DNA of 64,000 nucleotides from the NCBI GenBank assembly GCA_020629285.1, contig JAHDDP010000016.1, positions 1 through 64,000 of the forward strand, read 5' to 3'. The notes beneath the pieces are model-generated. The model was not told where the DNA came from. It ran no database searches and saw only the letters and a list, made by a program, of their open reading frames with translations. A program made the position numbers and the translations under genes. This stretch comes from Maribacter sp. GTDB taxonomy: Bacteria > Bacteroidota > Bacteroidia > Flavobacteriales > Flavobacteriaceae. The first letter of the stretch is position 1. The number at the start of each line of letters is the position of its first letter. Positions 50,212 to 58,552 of this stretch are shown piece by piece.

Positions 50212-52605
50212 TTAATAGTTAAAAATTAGGCGCAGACTTATATTTCTGCCCATGTCGTCTACAAAATATCGTTGGCGATTTAAATAATCACGATAATTAG
50301 TATTTAATGGGTTACTTGCACTAAGACCTACAGTTAAATCGTTTTTGTTTTTAAGGGTAAATGATGCTTCTGTATTTAGGGATAAAAGGTGATAAGCATC
50401 TGGTGGTGTATTGATATCCAAAATCACATTTTCTTGCTGTTCTGGTGAAAAGACCTCAATGTTATCTGGAAATCTCGTTTGTTCGAATACATACTGACTT
50501 TCTAGACTAACTAGAAAATTATTCCATTTAGGGTTTGTGTATGTAATGCTATTAGTGAAATTGGCAGCGGGTATGTTTATCAGCGGTGTGTCTGTTTCTG
50601 TATCCGTTCCTCTTACCCAAGCAAACTTATGGTCTGTTCTAATTTTAGAAGACCAATTGTTGTATAATGATGCGTCAACTCCCAATAAAATGGCATCGGT
50701 CTGTCTATAAGACCATACGGGGAAAGCACCTCTTATGGTGAATTCTACACCTGTTGGTTCAACAAGTATAAAATCTTTAATACTATTCAAAAAAGGAGAT
50801 AAAGTATAACCCCATGTATTGGTATTTCTTTCTAAGGATGCGGAGAGTTTAGATGACGTTTCGCTCTTTATTCTTAAATCACCCAATTCTATACGTGCTG
50901 CAGAGTGGTGTAACCCATCACTAAATAATTCTGATGGATTGGGTGCTCTTTGCGAATAAGCATAATTAAAACGTAAATGATCTTTGTCGTTTATCTCATA
51001 ATGAAACCCTGCAGTCCCAGAGAAATTATGGTAGTCAAAAACGGGGTTTACAAGCAATTGTGTACCTAAGTCCTCAATAATAAGATCTGCAAAATCCAAA
51101 TCATAACCACGTTCTTCCCAACGTGAAGTTCTATAAAATTTCTTTGAATCTATTCTACTAAAATCATAACGAGCACCTGCATCTAGCGTCCAATCAGTGT
51201 TTAGTTCATAGCTGCCAATTGCAAATAATCCAAAATCGTATTTATCGTAATCAGGTATTAGCCTTCTTACACCAGTATCAGGGTTTGCAAAATTAGTTTG
51301 ATATCTGCCTAATGCACCTACCTTGAGGTCAAAACCTTCTTTAGCATCAAATTTTATATTGGTTAAAACAGAATGTGTTGTCAGTTTTAAATCCAACGAT
51401 GCTTTATCGGCATCATCACCTACACGAATATCATATTCAAGCCTTCTATTTTGTTGAAAATCATATTGTGTGGTCCATTTTCCAAAACCTTCAAATCTTC
51501 GGTAATAACTAAGTTTTCCTAAATGATGGGTTACCTCTTGGTTGGGTTGGGTAATATCATAAGTGAAGTCATTAATTATACTAGGTACATCACTGTTAAT
51601 TGCGTTTATAAGATCATCTACGTTACCGATATGAGAAGCTCTTAATATACCGATCTCCGAATTAAAATAGGAATAATAGCCTTCCCAACCTTGTTCGAAA
51701 TCGCGTTTTCCGATATTTAACGATAAACCGCTTTCGTTAATACCAGTATTTGAAAGTATGTAATCTGGAGCTTCTAAATCTCCTAATTTCTTATATGAAC
51801 CTTGGGCTTTAATATATAGTCCAGATTTGTACGATTTGGTCAATGAAGATGTAACATTACCACCTCGACCATTAGACGATAGGTTTAATTGCGTTTTACC
51901 AAACAGAGAATCTGTTCTAATAACAGGTAACGGCTCTAGAACAATTACTCCGCCTATGGCATCACCACCATATTCAATTGCTACTGCGCCTTTAATGACG
52001 CTTATGTTCTGGTTAGCATTGACATCAACATTTGGGGCATGTTCTTCTCCCCATTCCATGTCTTGCATGCGAACGTTATTATTTAGAATTAAGATTCTAC
52101 TACCGTTTAAGCCTTGTATTACAGGTTTGACGATATTACCACCGGTATTTAATGTTGATACTCCTGCAATTTTCTTTAAAGCGTCACCTAGACTATTTCC
52201 ACTATTTCGTTCTATATCTTTTACCGATAAAATATTCTCTTGTGCAGAGTTGGTACTTTTGGGAACGTCACCAATTACTTTTACCTCACTTAATTCTTCT
52301 AAATGGTGTTCTAACCTAATCTCGGAAAAAGTATCGCCATTGATTGTTACCGTAACAAATTTGGTAGTACATTCTGGGTGTGATATTTCTAATTCTAAAA
52401 CTCCATCACACAAATTTTTAAAAGTAAATTTTCCATTTTCTTTAGAAACTGTTGAGCGGTTTTTACCAGTAATATTAATAGTTGCACCACTTAACGTACT
52501 GTTGTCATGGAAATCAACTATTTCACCTATTAATATTGAATTGCAATCTTGAGCATAAATTATTGAACTACAAAAGATTACGAAAACATATAAATAATAT
52601 TTCAT
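50212..52605 (-). CDS. TonB-dependent outer-membrane receptor, possible metal uptake
   Basis: A 797-residue receptor with a signal peptide (ending IYAQ), a carboxypeptidase-regulatory-like domain (IGEIVDFHDNSTLSGATINITG, about 25-105), a plug (about 120-225 with KIAGVSTLNTGGN and IEYGGDAIGGVI) and a 22-strand barrel ending SLRLIFNY. No SusD partner is adjacent, which argues against polysaccharide uptake. It sits between a His/Cys small membrane protein and an acidic lipoprotein, a grouping seen with metal-type receptors (inference). The substrate is not shown by the sequence. Confidence 0.88.
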   Translation of the reverse strand: MKYYLYVFVIFCSSIIYAQDCNSILIGEIVDFHDNSTLSGATINITGKNRSTVSKENGKFTFKNLCDGVLELEISHPECTTKFVTVTINGDTFSEIRLEHHLEELSEVKVIGDVPKSTNSAQENILSVKDIERNSGNSLGDALKKIAGVSTLNTGGNIVKPVIQGLNGSRILILNNNVRMQDMEWGEEHAPNVDVNANQNISVIKGAVAIEYGGDAIGGVIVLEPLPVIRTDSLFGKTQLNLSSNGRGGNVTSSLTKSYKSGLYIKAQGSYKKLGDLEAPDYILSNTGINESGLSLNIGKRDFEQGWEGYYSYFNSEIGILRASHIGNVDDLINAINSDVPSIINDFTYDITQPNQEVTHHLGKLSYYRRFEGFGKWTTQYDFQQNRRLEYDIRVGDDADKASLDLKLTTHSVLTNIKFDAKEGFDLKVGALGRYQTNFANPDTGVRRLIPDYDKYDFGLFAIGSYELNTDWTLDAGARYDFSRIDSKKFYRTSRWEERGYDLDFADLIIEDLGTQLLVNPVFDYHNFSGTAGFHYEINDKDHLRFNYAYSQRAPNPSELFSDGLHHSAARIELGDLRIKSETSSKLSASLERNTNTWGYTLSPFLNSIKDFILVEPTGVEFTIRGAFPVWSYRQTDAILLGVDASLYNNWSSKIRTDHKFAWVRGTDTETDTPLINIPAANFTNSITYTNPKWNNFLVSLESQYVFEQTRFPDNIEVFSPEQQENVILDINTPPDAYHLLSLNTEASFTLKNKNDLTVGLSASNPLNTNYRDYLNRQRYFVDDMGRNISLRLIFNY

Positions 52606-52670
52606 TATATAAGATTTTCGAAAGTATGTGCCGATTCTGAATGGAACCGATTTAATTGTTGGATAGCGTA

Positions 52671-52976
52671 CTAATCTTGGAAGGGAGGAGGTCTGCCGAA
52701 TGTGGCATACCTAAAATAAAATGAAGGTGCCTCTAAGACTAAAGGCGAAATTCTTTTACCACTAAAAGAAATCAATGGTAATAGGATAAAAAGCAAAACG
52801 GCAACAAAAGTAAATTCAGAATTCTGATTCTGAATTGCCATATCACAAATACTACAATTCTCAATATTGTCAATAGAATTGTCGTCATGTGAGTACACAT
52901 GAAATGAAGTCACCTTAATTAGCATAAGGCAAAACAAAATAAATACAGAGAAATATGTAAATATTGAATTCTTCAC
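52671..52976 (-). CDS. Small His/Cys membrane protein upstream of a TonB receptor
   Basis: A 101-residue protein with an N-terminal helix (about 7-24), an exposed loop with His26, His30, Cys41 and Cys44 (FHVYSHDD and ENCSICDMA), a second helix (about 53-71), and a C-terminal tail ending GRPPPFQD. The paired His and CxxC residues look like a metal or haem site. It lies 65 bases before the receptor on the same strand. Similar short proteins with this tail occur near TonB receptors (memory); function unknown. Confidence 0.72.
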   Translation of the reverse strand: MKNSIFTYFSVFILFCLMLIKVTSFHVYSHDDNSIDNIENCSICDMAIQNQNSEFTFVAVLLFILLPLISFSGKRISPLVLEAPSFYFRYATFGRPPPFQD

Positions 52977-53034
52977 GACGCTAAAGTACTAAAAGTAGTA
53001 GAACTGAATGTTAAAGAAAACCTAACAAAATTTA

Positions 53035-53349
53035 TTAGAACAGAAATCCTAGACCTAATCTTGTTAGCATCTTTTTCTCAAAAGCCCAAAAGAATTTGAA
53101 TTGTCCAAATAACCAGCCATATATTACTAATAGTATCTGATAAAACGGAAAAATTAAAAGAATTCGTAATACCCAGTAGATTGTTGTTCCCCACCATGCA
53201 TCAGGAAAATTAGCTTGTTGTAGGCCAATTAAATTTAAAAAAGGTTTAGCCACAAAGACAGAAGATGATCCTGTAATGGCAAATACTATAAAAATAATCG
53301 TTAATTGAAAATTGCTAGTTACGCCCCAGCGCTCTTTTAATTTTTGCAT
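53035..53349 (-). CDS. DUF6787 family membrane protein
   Basis: A 104-residue membrane protein from the ATG at 53349 (MQKLKERWGVTSNFQ). It has two or three hydrophobic segments (about 18-35, 58-80) and a Trp/Phe-rich C-terminal half (WLFGQFKFFWAFEKKM). The family is Bacteroidota-specific and of unknown function. The longer frame from TTG 53370 begins inside the -7 element TATATTTG (53375-53368), so it was rejected. Confidence 0.85.
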   Translation of the reverse strand: MQKLKERWGVTSNFQLTIIFIVFAITGSSSVFVAKPFLNLIGLQQANFPDAWWGTTIYWVLRILLIFPFYQILLVIYGWLFGQFKFFWAFEKKMLTRLGLGFLF

Positions 53350-53367
53350 GACATTTTTTGAGTGCCA

Positions 53368-53398
53368 CAAATATACTTTTTATATGCGTGGTACAAAA
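53368..53398 (-). promoter_or_regulatory. Promoter of the DUF6787 gene
   Basis: On the minus strand TTTTG (53398-53394), 18 bases, then TATATTTG (53375-53368). It overlaps the 3' end of the upstream DUF6146 gene and gives DUF6787 its own transcript. Confidence 0.6.
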
Positions 53399-53844
53399 GG
53401 ACCTAAACGTTGATTGTATTTTCTTTGGAAATAGATGAAGTAATTATATAGTTTGTAATTAACTTCATACCCATAATCTATTTGGTTAGTGTAATTAATT
53501 TGTAGTTCATATAAATTGGGGTTAAATCTAGCCGGTTGCATAACTCTATTGTTCCATTCTAAGACCATAATGTAATTTCTATTCTCAAGAAAATTTTGAG
53601 AATAATACCCCTCAGGTTTTGCAACGGAATTTAGCCAGACATTAAAACCTGGTTCTATAATTATTATTTCATAATCTGTTTTGTCGCTTGCAATGGTAAT
53701 GGTGTCGCCTTGAACTTGCTTAAAAGCCTTTTCTTCATCGCTAGATATAGTTAATGATTCTTTTGTACTGCCACAGCTAATTATACATAGTGTAAGCGTA
53801 GCAAGTACTAATAAGTTTTTAAATAGTAAATATGTCTTTTTCAT
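53380..53844 (-). CDS. DUF6146 family lipoprotein
   Basis: A 154-residue lipoprotein from the ATG at 53844 (MKKTYLLFK, lipobox CIISC). The mature protein has GFNVWLNSVAKPEGYYSQNFLENRN and a C-terminal YNQRLGPFVPRI, typical of DUF6146 in flavobacteria; function unknown. The longer frame from TTG 53883 runs into the terminator hairpin of the upstream gene and was rejected. It is followed closely by DUF6787. Confidence 0.83.
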   Translation of the reverse strand: MKKTYLLFKNLLVLATLTLCIISCGSTKESLTISSDEEKAFKQVQGDTITIASDKTDYEIIIIEPGFNVWLNSVAKPEGYYSQNFLENRNYIMVLEWNNRVMQPARFNPNLYELQINYTNQIDYGYEVNYKLYNYFIYFQRKYNQRLGPFVPRI

Positions 53845-53860
53845 ACTATTTAATATACAA

Positions 53861-53891
53861 AAAAAAACCGCTTGCAGTTGCAAGCGGGTTG
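53861..53891 (-). terminator. Terminator of the DUF937 gene
   Basis: AACCGCTTGCA (53866-53876) and TGCAAGCGGGTT (53879-53890) form a GC-rich stem with a GT loop; on the minus strand it is followed by a run of nine T. Confidence 0.8.
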
Positions 53892-53912
53892 TATAAATAG
53901 AATCTTTAAGTT

Positions 53913-54545
53913 TTATTTACCGAATAGACCTCCTAAAAGACCGCTAATTCCGCCACTACTTTTGTTACCGCCCATTACCATACCGGCAACATCGTCTAAA
54001 ATACTACCATCACCATCTGCATCTAACAAAGAAGTAATTAAGCTTTGGTTTTCTTTTGGTTGCCCACCTAGCATACTCCCTAAAAGAGCATTCATGCCCG
54101 TACCGTCACTAACATTACTTTGCGCAGTTTGCTTACCTATCATTCCCATAACTATAGGAGCGGCTATTTTTAATATTTGAGCAACTGATCCAGAGTCTAT
54201 ACCAGATTTAGCACTTAGAGCACTTTCTACTTGTGGTTGCTTGTCTCCGAAAACGTGACCTAAAATACCAGCACCATCCGCCATTACACTATCGTCAACA
54301 CCACCGCCAAAAAGACCGCCTAGGTTATCTAAAATGCCACCTGAATGTTTACTTGACAATGCACTCATTAAACCTTGAGCTCCTTCTGGTGTAGAAACAT
54401 TCTTTTTCATTGCACCTAAAATTAATGGCATAGCCATACTAAGTACATTTGCGGTTTTGTCTGCTGGTTGATTTGTCTGACCTGCTACTCCGCTAATTAA
54501 TTGTTGCCCCATTGGGCTATTTAATAAATCTAATAATCCTGCCAT
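53913..54545 (-). CDS. DUF937 domain-containing protein
   Basis: A 210-residue Gly/Ala/Met-rich protein of the DUF937 (YidB-like) class. It starts MAGLLDLLNSPMGQQLISGVAGQ-like and repeats MNALLGSML-type Gly-Leu segments, ending GGISGLLGGLFGK. An Asp-rich DADGDGSILDD segment (about 172-182) resembles a calcium-binding loop. Function unknown. It is monocistronic with a terminator after it. Confidence 0.85.
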   Translation of the reverse strand: MAGLLDLLNSPMGQQLISGVAGQTNQPADKTANVLSMAMPLILGAMKKNVSTPEGAQGLMSALSSKHSGGILDNLGGLFGGGVDDSVMADGAGILGHVFGDKQPQVESALSAKSGIDSGSVAQILKIAAPIVMGMIGKQTAQSNVSDGTGMNALLGSMLGGQPKENQSLITSLLDADGDGSILDDVAGMVMGGNKSSGGISGLLGGLFGK

Positions 54546-54615
54546 TATAATGGTTTGTTTTTATGTTTATGTTGTAAAATACGAAAAAGAGCCAACAATA
54601 TTGCTTTTTAAACCG

Positions 54616-55566
54616 CTATTTTAACAGTGATATTATCTGCTCTGCCAATTCTAGCCCTATTCTCTCTTGTGCTTCTAAAGTCGCTGCGCCAATATGAGGC
54701 GAAAGTGAAATGCTGGAATGCATTAAAATTTTGATTTCAGGTTTTGGTTCTGATTCATAAACATCTAGACCTGCAAAAGCTACAGTTCCATTTTCCAAAG
54801 CTTCAATTAAAGCAACTTCATCTAGTACACCGCCTCGGGCCGCATTTACGATACCAACTCCTTTTTTCATTTGGGAGAACTCTGATTTGCCTAAAACATA
54901 ATTGTCTTGACCTGGAATATGTAACGAGATATAATCTGCCTTTTTTAGTAATTCTTCTTTAGTTGAATTCTTTAAATTGAATGTCACTTTCTGACCATCA
55001 AAAAAGGTAAGTTCAATTTCTGTTTGTTCTACTTCTGGGTCGCAATAAACAACATTCATACCTGCACCAATGGCAAGTTTTGCTGTTGCCTGACCAATGT
55101 TTCCAAATCCAAAAATACCTAAGGTCTTACCTCTTAATTCGGTACCTTTTGAATATGATTTTTTAAGACCTTTAAAGTTGCTATCCCCTTCTAAAGGCAT
55201 ATTTCTGTTAGCATCATATAAAAAACGCGCACCACCAAAAAGATGTGCAAATACTAATTCTGCTACAGATTCTGATGAAGCAGCTGGTGTATTAATGATA
55301 TGAATACCTTTGTCTTTAGCATAATCAACATCAATATTATCCATACCTACGCCACCTCTACCAATTAACTTTAGGGTAGGGCAGGCGTCAATTAATTCTT
55401 TTCTGACCTTGGTTGCACTGCGTACCAGTAAGGCATCGATTTTATGCTCGTTTAAATAATTGACTAACTGTTCTTGAGCAACAGTAGTCGTTAAAACTTC
55501 AAATCCTGATTTCTCTAATGCGGCTATACCGTTTTGAGAAATACCATCATTTGCTAATATCTTCAT
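54616..55566 (-). CDS. serA: D-3-phosphoglycerate dehydrogenase (D-2-hydroxyacid dehydrogenase)
   Basis: A 316-residue NAD-dependent D-2-hydroxyacid dehydrogenase, taken as SerA from its position next to serC. It has GRGGVGMDNIDVDYAKDKGI, the NAD motif LGIFGFGNIGQ (150-160), a catalytic Arg-Glu-His arrangement (NAARGGVLDE and SPHIGAAT). It lacks the C-terminal ACT domain of E. coli SerA, so feedback inhibition by serine through that domain is not expected. It follows serC on the leftward strand after 183 bases that contain a hairpin. Confidence 0.9.
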   Translation of the reverse strand: MKILANDGISQNGIAALEKSGFEVLTTTVAQEQLVNYLNEHKIDALLVRSATKVRKELIDACPTLKLIGRGGVGMDNIDVDYAKDKGIHIINTPAASSESVAELVFAHLFGGARFLYDANRNMPLEGDSNFKGLKKSYSKGTELRGKTLGIFGFGNIGQATAKLAIGAGMNVVYCDPEVEQTEIELTFFDGQKVTFNLKNSTKEELLKKADYISLHIPGQDNYVLGKSEFSQMKKGVGIVNAARGGVLDEVALIEALENGTVAFAGLDVYESEPKPEIKILMHSSISLSPHIGAATLEAQERIGLELAEQIISLLK

Positions 55567-55658
55567 ATGTTTTACTCGATAATCGAGATTTTTATGTTCT
55601 AAGGCTAGCTTGCGCTTACCATTTTAACAGATCTCGAAATTTCACCTATGTTTTCTTA

Positions 55659-55695
55659 AGCAATACCTTATGGGTTTAGCCTAAAGTGTATTGCT
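55659..55695. repeat. Hairpin in the serC-serA gap
   Basis: AGCAATAC (55659-55666) and GTATTGCT (55688-55695) pair over eight bases around a 21-base loop that can pair further. It lacks a T run, so it is not a classical terminator. It may slow or protect the serC-serA transcript or be part of a serA leader. Confidence 0.5.
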
Positions 55696-55749
55696 AAATT
55701 TTAATTTAAAACAGAATGTAATGATGTTTGAATAAATCGTTTAAAACGA

Positions 55750-56814
55750 TTATCCTTTTCGCTCCATTTCACTCATTACATCAACTAACACGCCAACACT
55801 TTCTAAAGAAAGGGCGTTATACATGCTGGCCCTGTAACCACCAACTGAGCGGTGCCCATTTAAACCATTAATACCTGCTTCTTTTAGCATGTTGTCAAAT
55901 GTAGATTTTAAAACCTCATCTGTAATATTGAATGTTGCGTTCATCAAAGAACGGTCTTCAACGTTGGCATAGCCTTCAAATACGGGATTTAAATCTATTT
56001 CAGAATACAACAATCTGGCTTTTTTCTCATTTACTTCTTCAATAGCAGCAATGCCACCACGATTTTTTAACCACTCTAAAGTTAGCATAGAAGTATAAAC
56101 CGCGAATACCGATGGGGTATTGAACATACTGTCTTTGGCAATATGCACTTGGTAGTCTAACATAGAAGGAATTTTTCTAGAAACTTTTCCTAAAATATCT
56201 TCTTTAACAATGATTAAAGTTGTTCCGGCAGGACCCATATTTTTTTGTGCTCCAGCATAGATTAAATCGAACTGAGAAAAATCCATAGTCCTAGAAAAAA
56301 TATCGGAACTCATATCGCATACTAGTGGACAGTCCGTTTTTGGAAATTTTTTGAATTGTGTCCCGTATATGGTGTTATTTGATGTAATATGTAAGTAGTC
56401 TAAACCGGTAGGTACTGAATATCCTTTAGGTATGTATTTGAAATTTTCATCTTTAGATGATCCAACTTCAACAACTTCCCCAAACAATTTAGCTTCTTTA
56501 ATTGCTTTATCGCTCCAGGTACCTGTATTTAGGTATCCAGCTTTTGATTCTAACAAATTATATGCGGTCATTAAAAACTCTAAGCTTGCGCCACCTTGAA
56601 GAAAAAGAGCTTTGTAGCCTTTGTCTTTTAGGTCAAGTAGCTCTAAGGCCAATGATCTTGCATTTTCCATTACGGCAACAAAATCTTTGCTTCTGTGAGA
56701 AATTTCAATAAGTGAAAGTCCTGAGCCGTTGAAGTCCATAACTGCTTCAGAAGCTTTTAACAATACTTCTTTTGGTAATATACAAGGACCAGCGCTAAAA
56801 TTATGTTTTTTCAT
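55750..56814 (-). CDS. serC: Phosphoserine aminotransferase
   Basis: A PLP enzyme converting 3-phosphohydroxypyruvate to phosphoserine, and acting in pyridoxal phosphate synthesis. The 354 residues match the family, with the N-terminal FSAGPCILPKEVL, GGASLEF, the PLP lysine in IYAGAQKNMGPAG, and the C-terminal NGLNGHRSVGGYRASMYNA. It lies upstream of serA on the same strand, so the two early steps of serine synthesis are encoded together. serB is not in the window. Confidence 0.95.
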   Translation of the reverse strand: MKKHNFSAGPCILPKEVLLKASEAVMDFNGSGLSLIEISHRSKDFVAVMENARSLALELLDLKDKGYKALFLQGGASLEFLMTAYNLLESKAGYLNTGTWSDKAIKEAKLFGEVVEVGSSKDENFKYIPKGYSVPTGLDYLHITSNNTIYGTQFKKFPKTDCPLVCDMSSDIFSRTMDFSQFDLIYAGAQKNMGPAGTTLIIVKEDILGKVSRKIPSMLDYQVHIAKDSMFNTPSVFAVYTSMLTLEWLKNRGGIAAIEEVNEKKARLLYSEIDLNPVFEGYANVEDRSLMNATFNITDEVLKSTFDNMLKEAGINGLNGHRSVGGYRASMYNALSLESVGVLVDVMSEMERKG

Positions 56815-56878
56815 TTTGTGTGTAATTTAAGGATGCAAATGTCAGGATTTTTTAAGAATTTATAGGCAGTATGGCCAT

Positions 56879-57949
56879 TTAATTCAAGGATGTTCTCAAC
56901 AAGAAATCAACTGTATCTATACCATCGGCATAGTCGTTCAATGAAGGCTGCTGTGTTTTACCGAACGGAATTTCATTATCAATAAAGCCAGATGATACTA
57001 TGCATTGAATATTGTCTTCTTGACCTTTTAGGCTAGCTTTCAAAGCATCGGTATCTTCATAATACTCGTAGAATAGAGATGCAATAGGGGAGCCAAAACT
57101 TTCTTCTTCCTTTAAAATGAGAAAACCATTATCCAAAATCTTAAACTCGCTCATTAAGTAAACCGCTTTGTTATAATCGTAATTGTTAGCGTATTTGTTA
57201 TGATTTATAATATCGCTATAAGGAAACATTGCCTTAAAAAACGTATCGATCTTATAATTTTTAGGAATATAAATTTTGGAGACACTTCTGCATCCTAATC
57301 CAAAATATCTAAAAATATCTTCACCAAGGGCTTCAAGCTCTTCAGAAGTTTCTTTTCCATTAAGTACCGCAACAGAGTTTCTATTTTTACGAATAATGTT
57401 TGGTTTTTTACTGAAATAATATTCAAAGTATCTTGCGGTATTATTACTGCCGGTGGCGATTACTGCATCGTAGTTTTCAAGCTTTTCTTTGGTGAACGTA
57501 ACCCTGTCTTTAAATAGTGGCTCAATTTCTATAAGATAGTCAATAAGCAGAGGAATTAATTTCTGGTCGTTACTAGATAATTTCACCAATGCTTTGTTTT
57601 CTGTAATCAATACACATAGAAGGTCGTGAAACCCTACCAGCGGTATATTGCCAGCCATAATAAGGGCTACAACTTTCTCTTGGTTAGTTTCTAGGTCATA
57701 GTTTTTAAGCCAGTTCTCTATATTTTTTTCGGTGAGAGCATTACCCCATTCTTGAAAAGCATGAATACAGTTTTCTTCTGTAAACCACCCATTATAATGT
57801 TGGGCTCTTTCCGCTTCGGTTTTAAAACGCTCAATCCATTTGTCGTTTAAATGGTCAGAAATTGCATTTGTTGTGACTAAATCGCAAAATGTACTTAGAA
57901 AATTTCCAAGTTTAACAAAAGCTTCTATACTAAGGTTGCTATGGGCCAT
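56879..57949 (-). CDS. Acyl-CoA reductase (LuxC-like)
   Basis: A 356-residue protein of the LuxC-type acyl-CoA reductase group. It contains LIMAGNIPLVGFHDLLCVL, ATGSNNTARYFEYYF (NAD-binding region) and the active-site-type Cys in YFGLGCRSVSKIYIP. It likely reduces an acyl-CoA to aldehyde; the physiological substrate is unknown. No luxA/B/D/E gene is present, so there is no link to bioluminescence. It is divergent from the ferredoxin gene and upstream of serC by 64 bases. Confidence 0.88.
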   Translation of the reverse strand: MAHSNLSIEAFVKLGNFLSTFCDLVTTNAISDHLNDKWIERFKTEAERAQHYNGWFTEENCIHAFQEWGNALTEKNIENWLKNYDLETNQEKVVALIMAGNIPLVGFHDLLCVLITENKALVKLSSNDQKLIPLLIDYLIEIEPLFKDRVTFTKEKLENYDAVIATGSNNTARYFEYYFSKKPNIIRKNRNSVAVLNGKETSEELEALGEDIFRYFGLGCRSVSKIYIPKNYKIDTFFKAMFPYSDIINHNKYANNYDYNKAVYLMSEFKILDNGFLILKEEESFGSPIASLFYEYYEDTDALKASLKGQEDNIQCIVSSGFIDNEIPFGKTQQPSLNDYADGIDTVDFLLRTSLN

Positions 57950-57953
57950 TATA

Positions 57954-57985
57954 TTTGTATACTAATTCGGTAGGAATTACCTTTG
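57954..57985 (+). promoter_or_regulatory. Promoter of the ferredoxin gene
   Basis: TTTG (57954-57957), 20 bases, then TACCTTTG (57978-57985): a full match to the Bacteroidota consensus, 53 bases before the ATG. A small leader hairpin (ATGCCC 57999-58004 and GGGCAT 58015-58020) lies between. Confidence 0.75.
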
Positions 57986-57996
57986 TGCAAAAATAA

Positions 57997-58389
<393 letters not shown>

Positions 58390-58500
58390 ATAACTTATAT
58401 TTTTTCTAAAGGTTTTGATGATTGTAGTTAATCCTTAGACTGCTATATTGTTTACCTTTTTATGAAGAAATTATAATTTCATAACAAACTTGTTTTAAAT

Positions 58501-58536
58501 AAAAAAAGCTACCTAAATGAATAGGTAGCTTTTTTA
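58501..58536. terminator. Bidirectional terminator between ferredoxin and the TonB receptor
   Basis: AAAAAAGCTACCTA (58502-58515) and TAGGTAGCTTTTTT (58522-58535) pair over 14 bases with a six-base loop. T runs on both strands let it end both convergent genes. Confidence 0.85.
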
Positions 58537-58552
58537 TTAAAACTAAATCAAA

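Noticed and set aside
51827-52552. 241-codon open frame on the plus strand
   Set aside because: It lies fully opposite the TonB receptor gene, has no promoter or recognisable domain, and mirrors the receptor's codon pattern.
56879-57949. LuxC-like reductase as part of a bioluminescence cluster
   Set aside because: No luciferase or other lux genes are present; neighbours are serine synthesis and ferredoxin.
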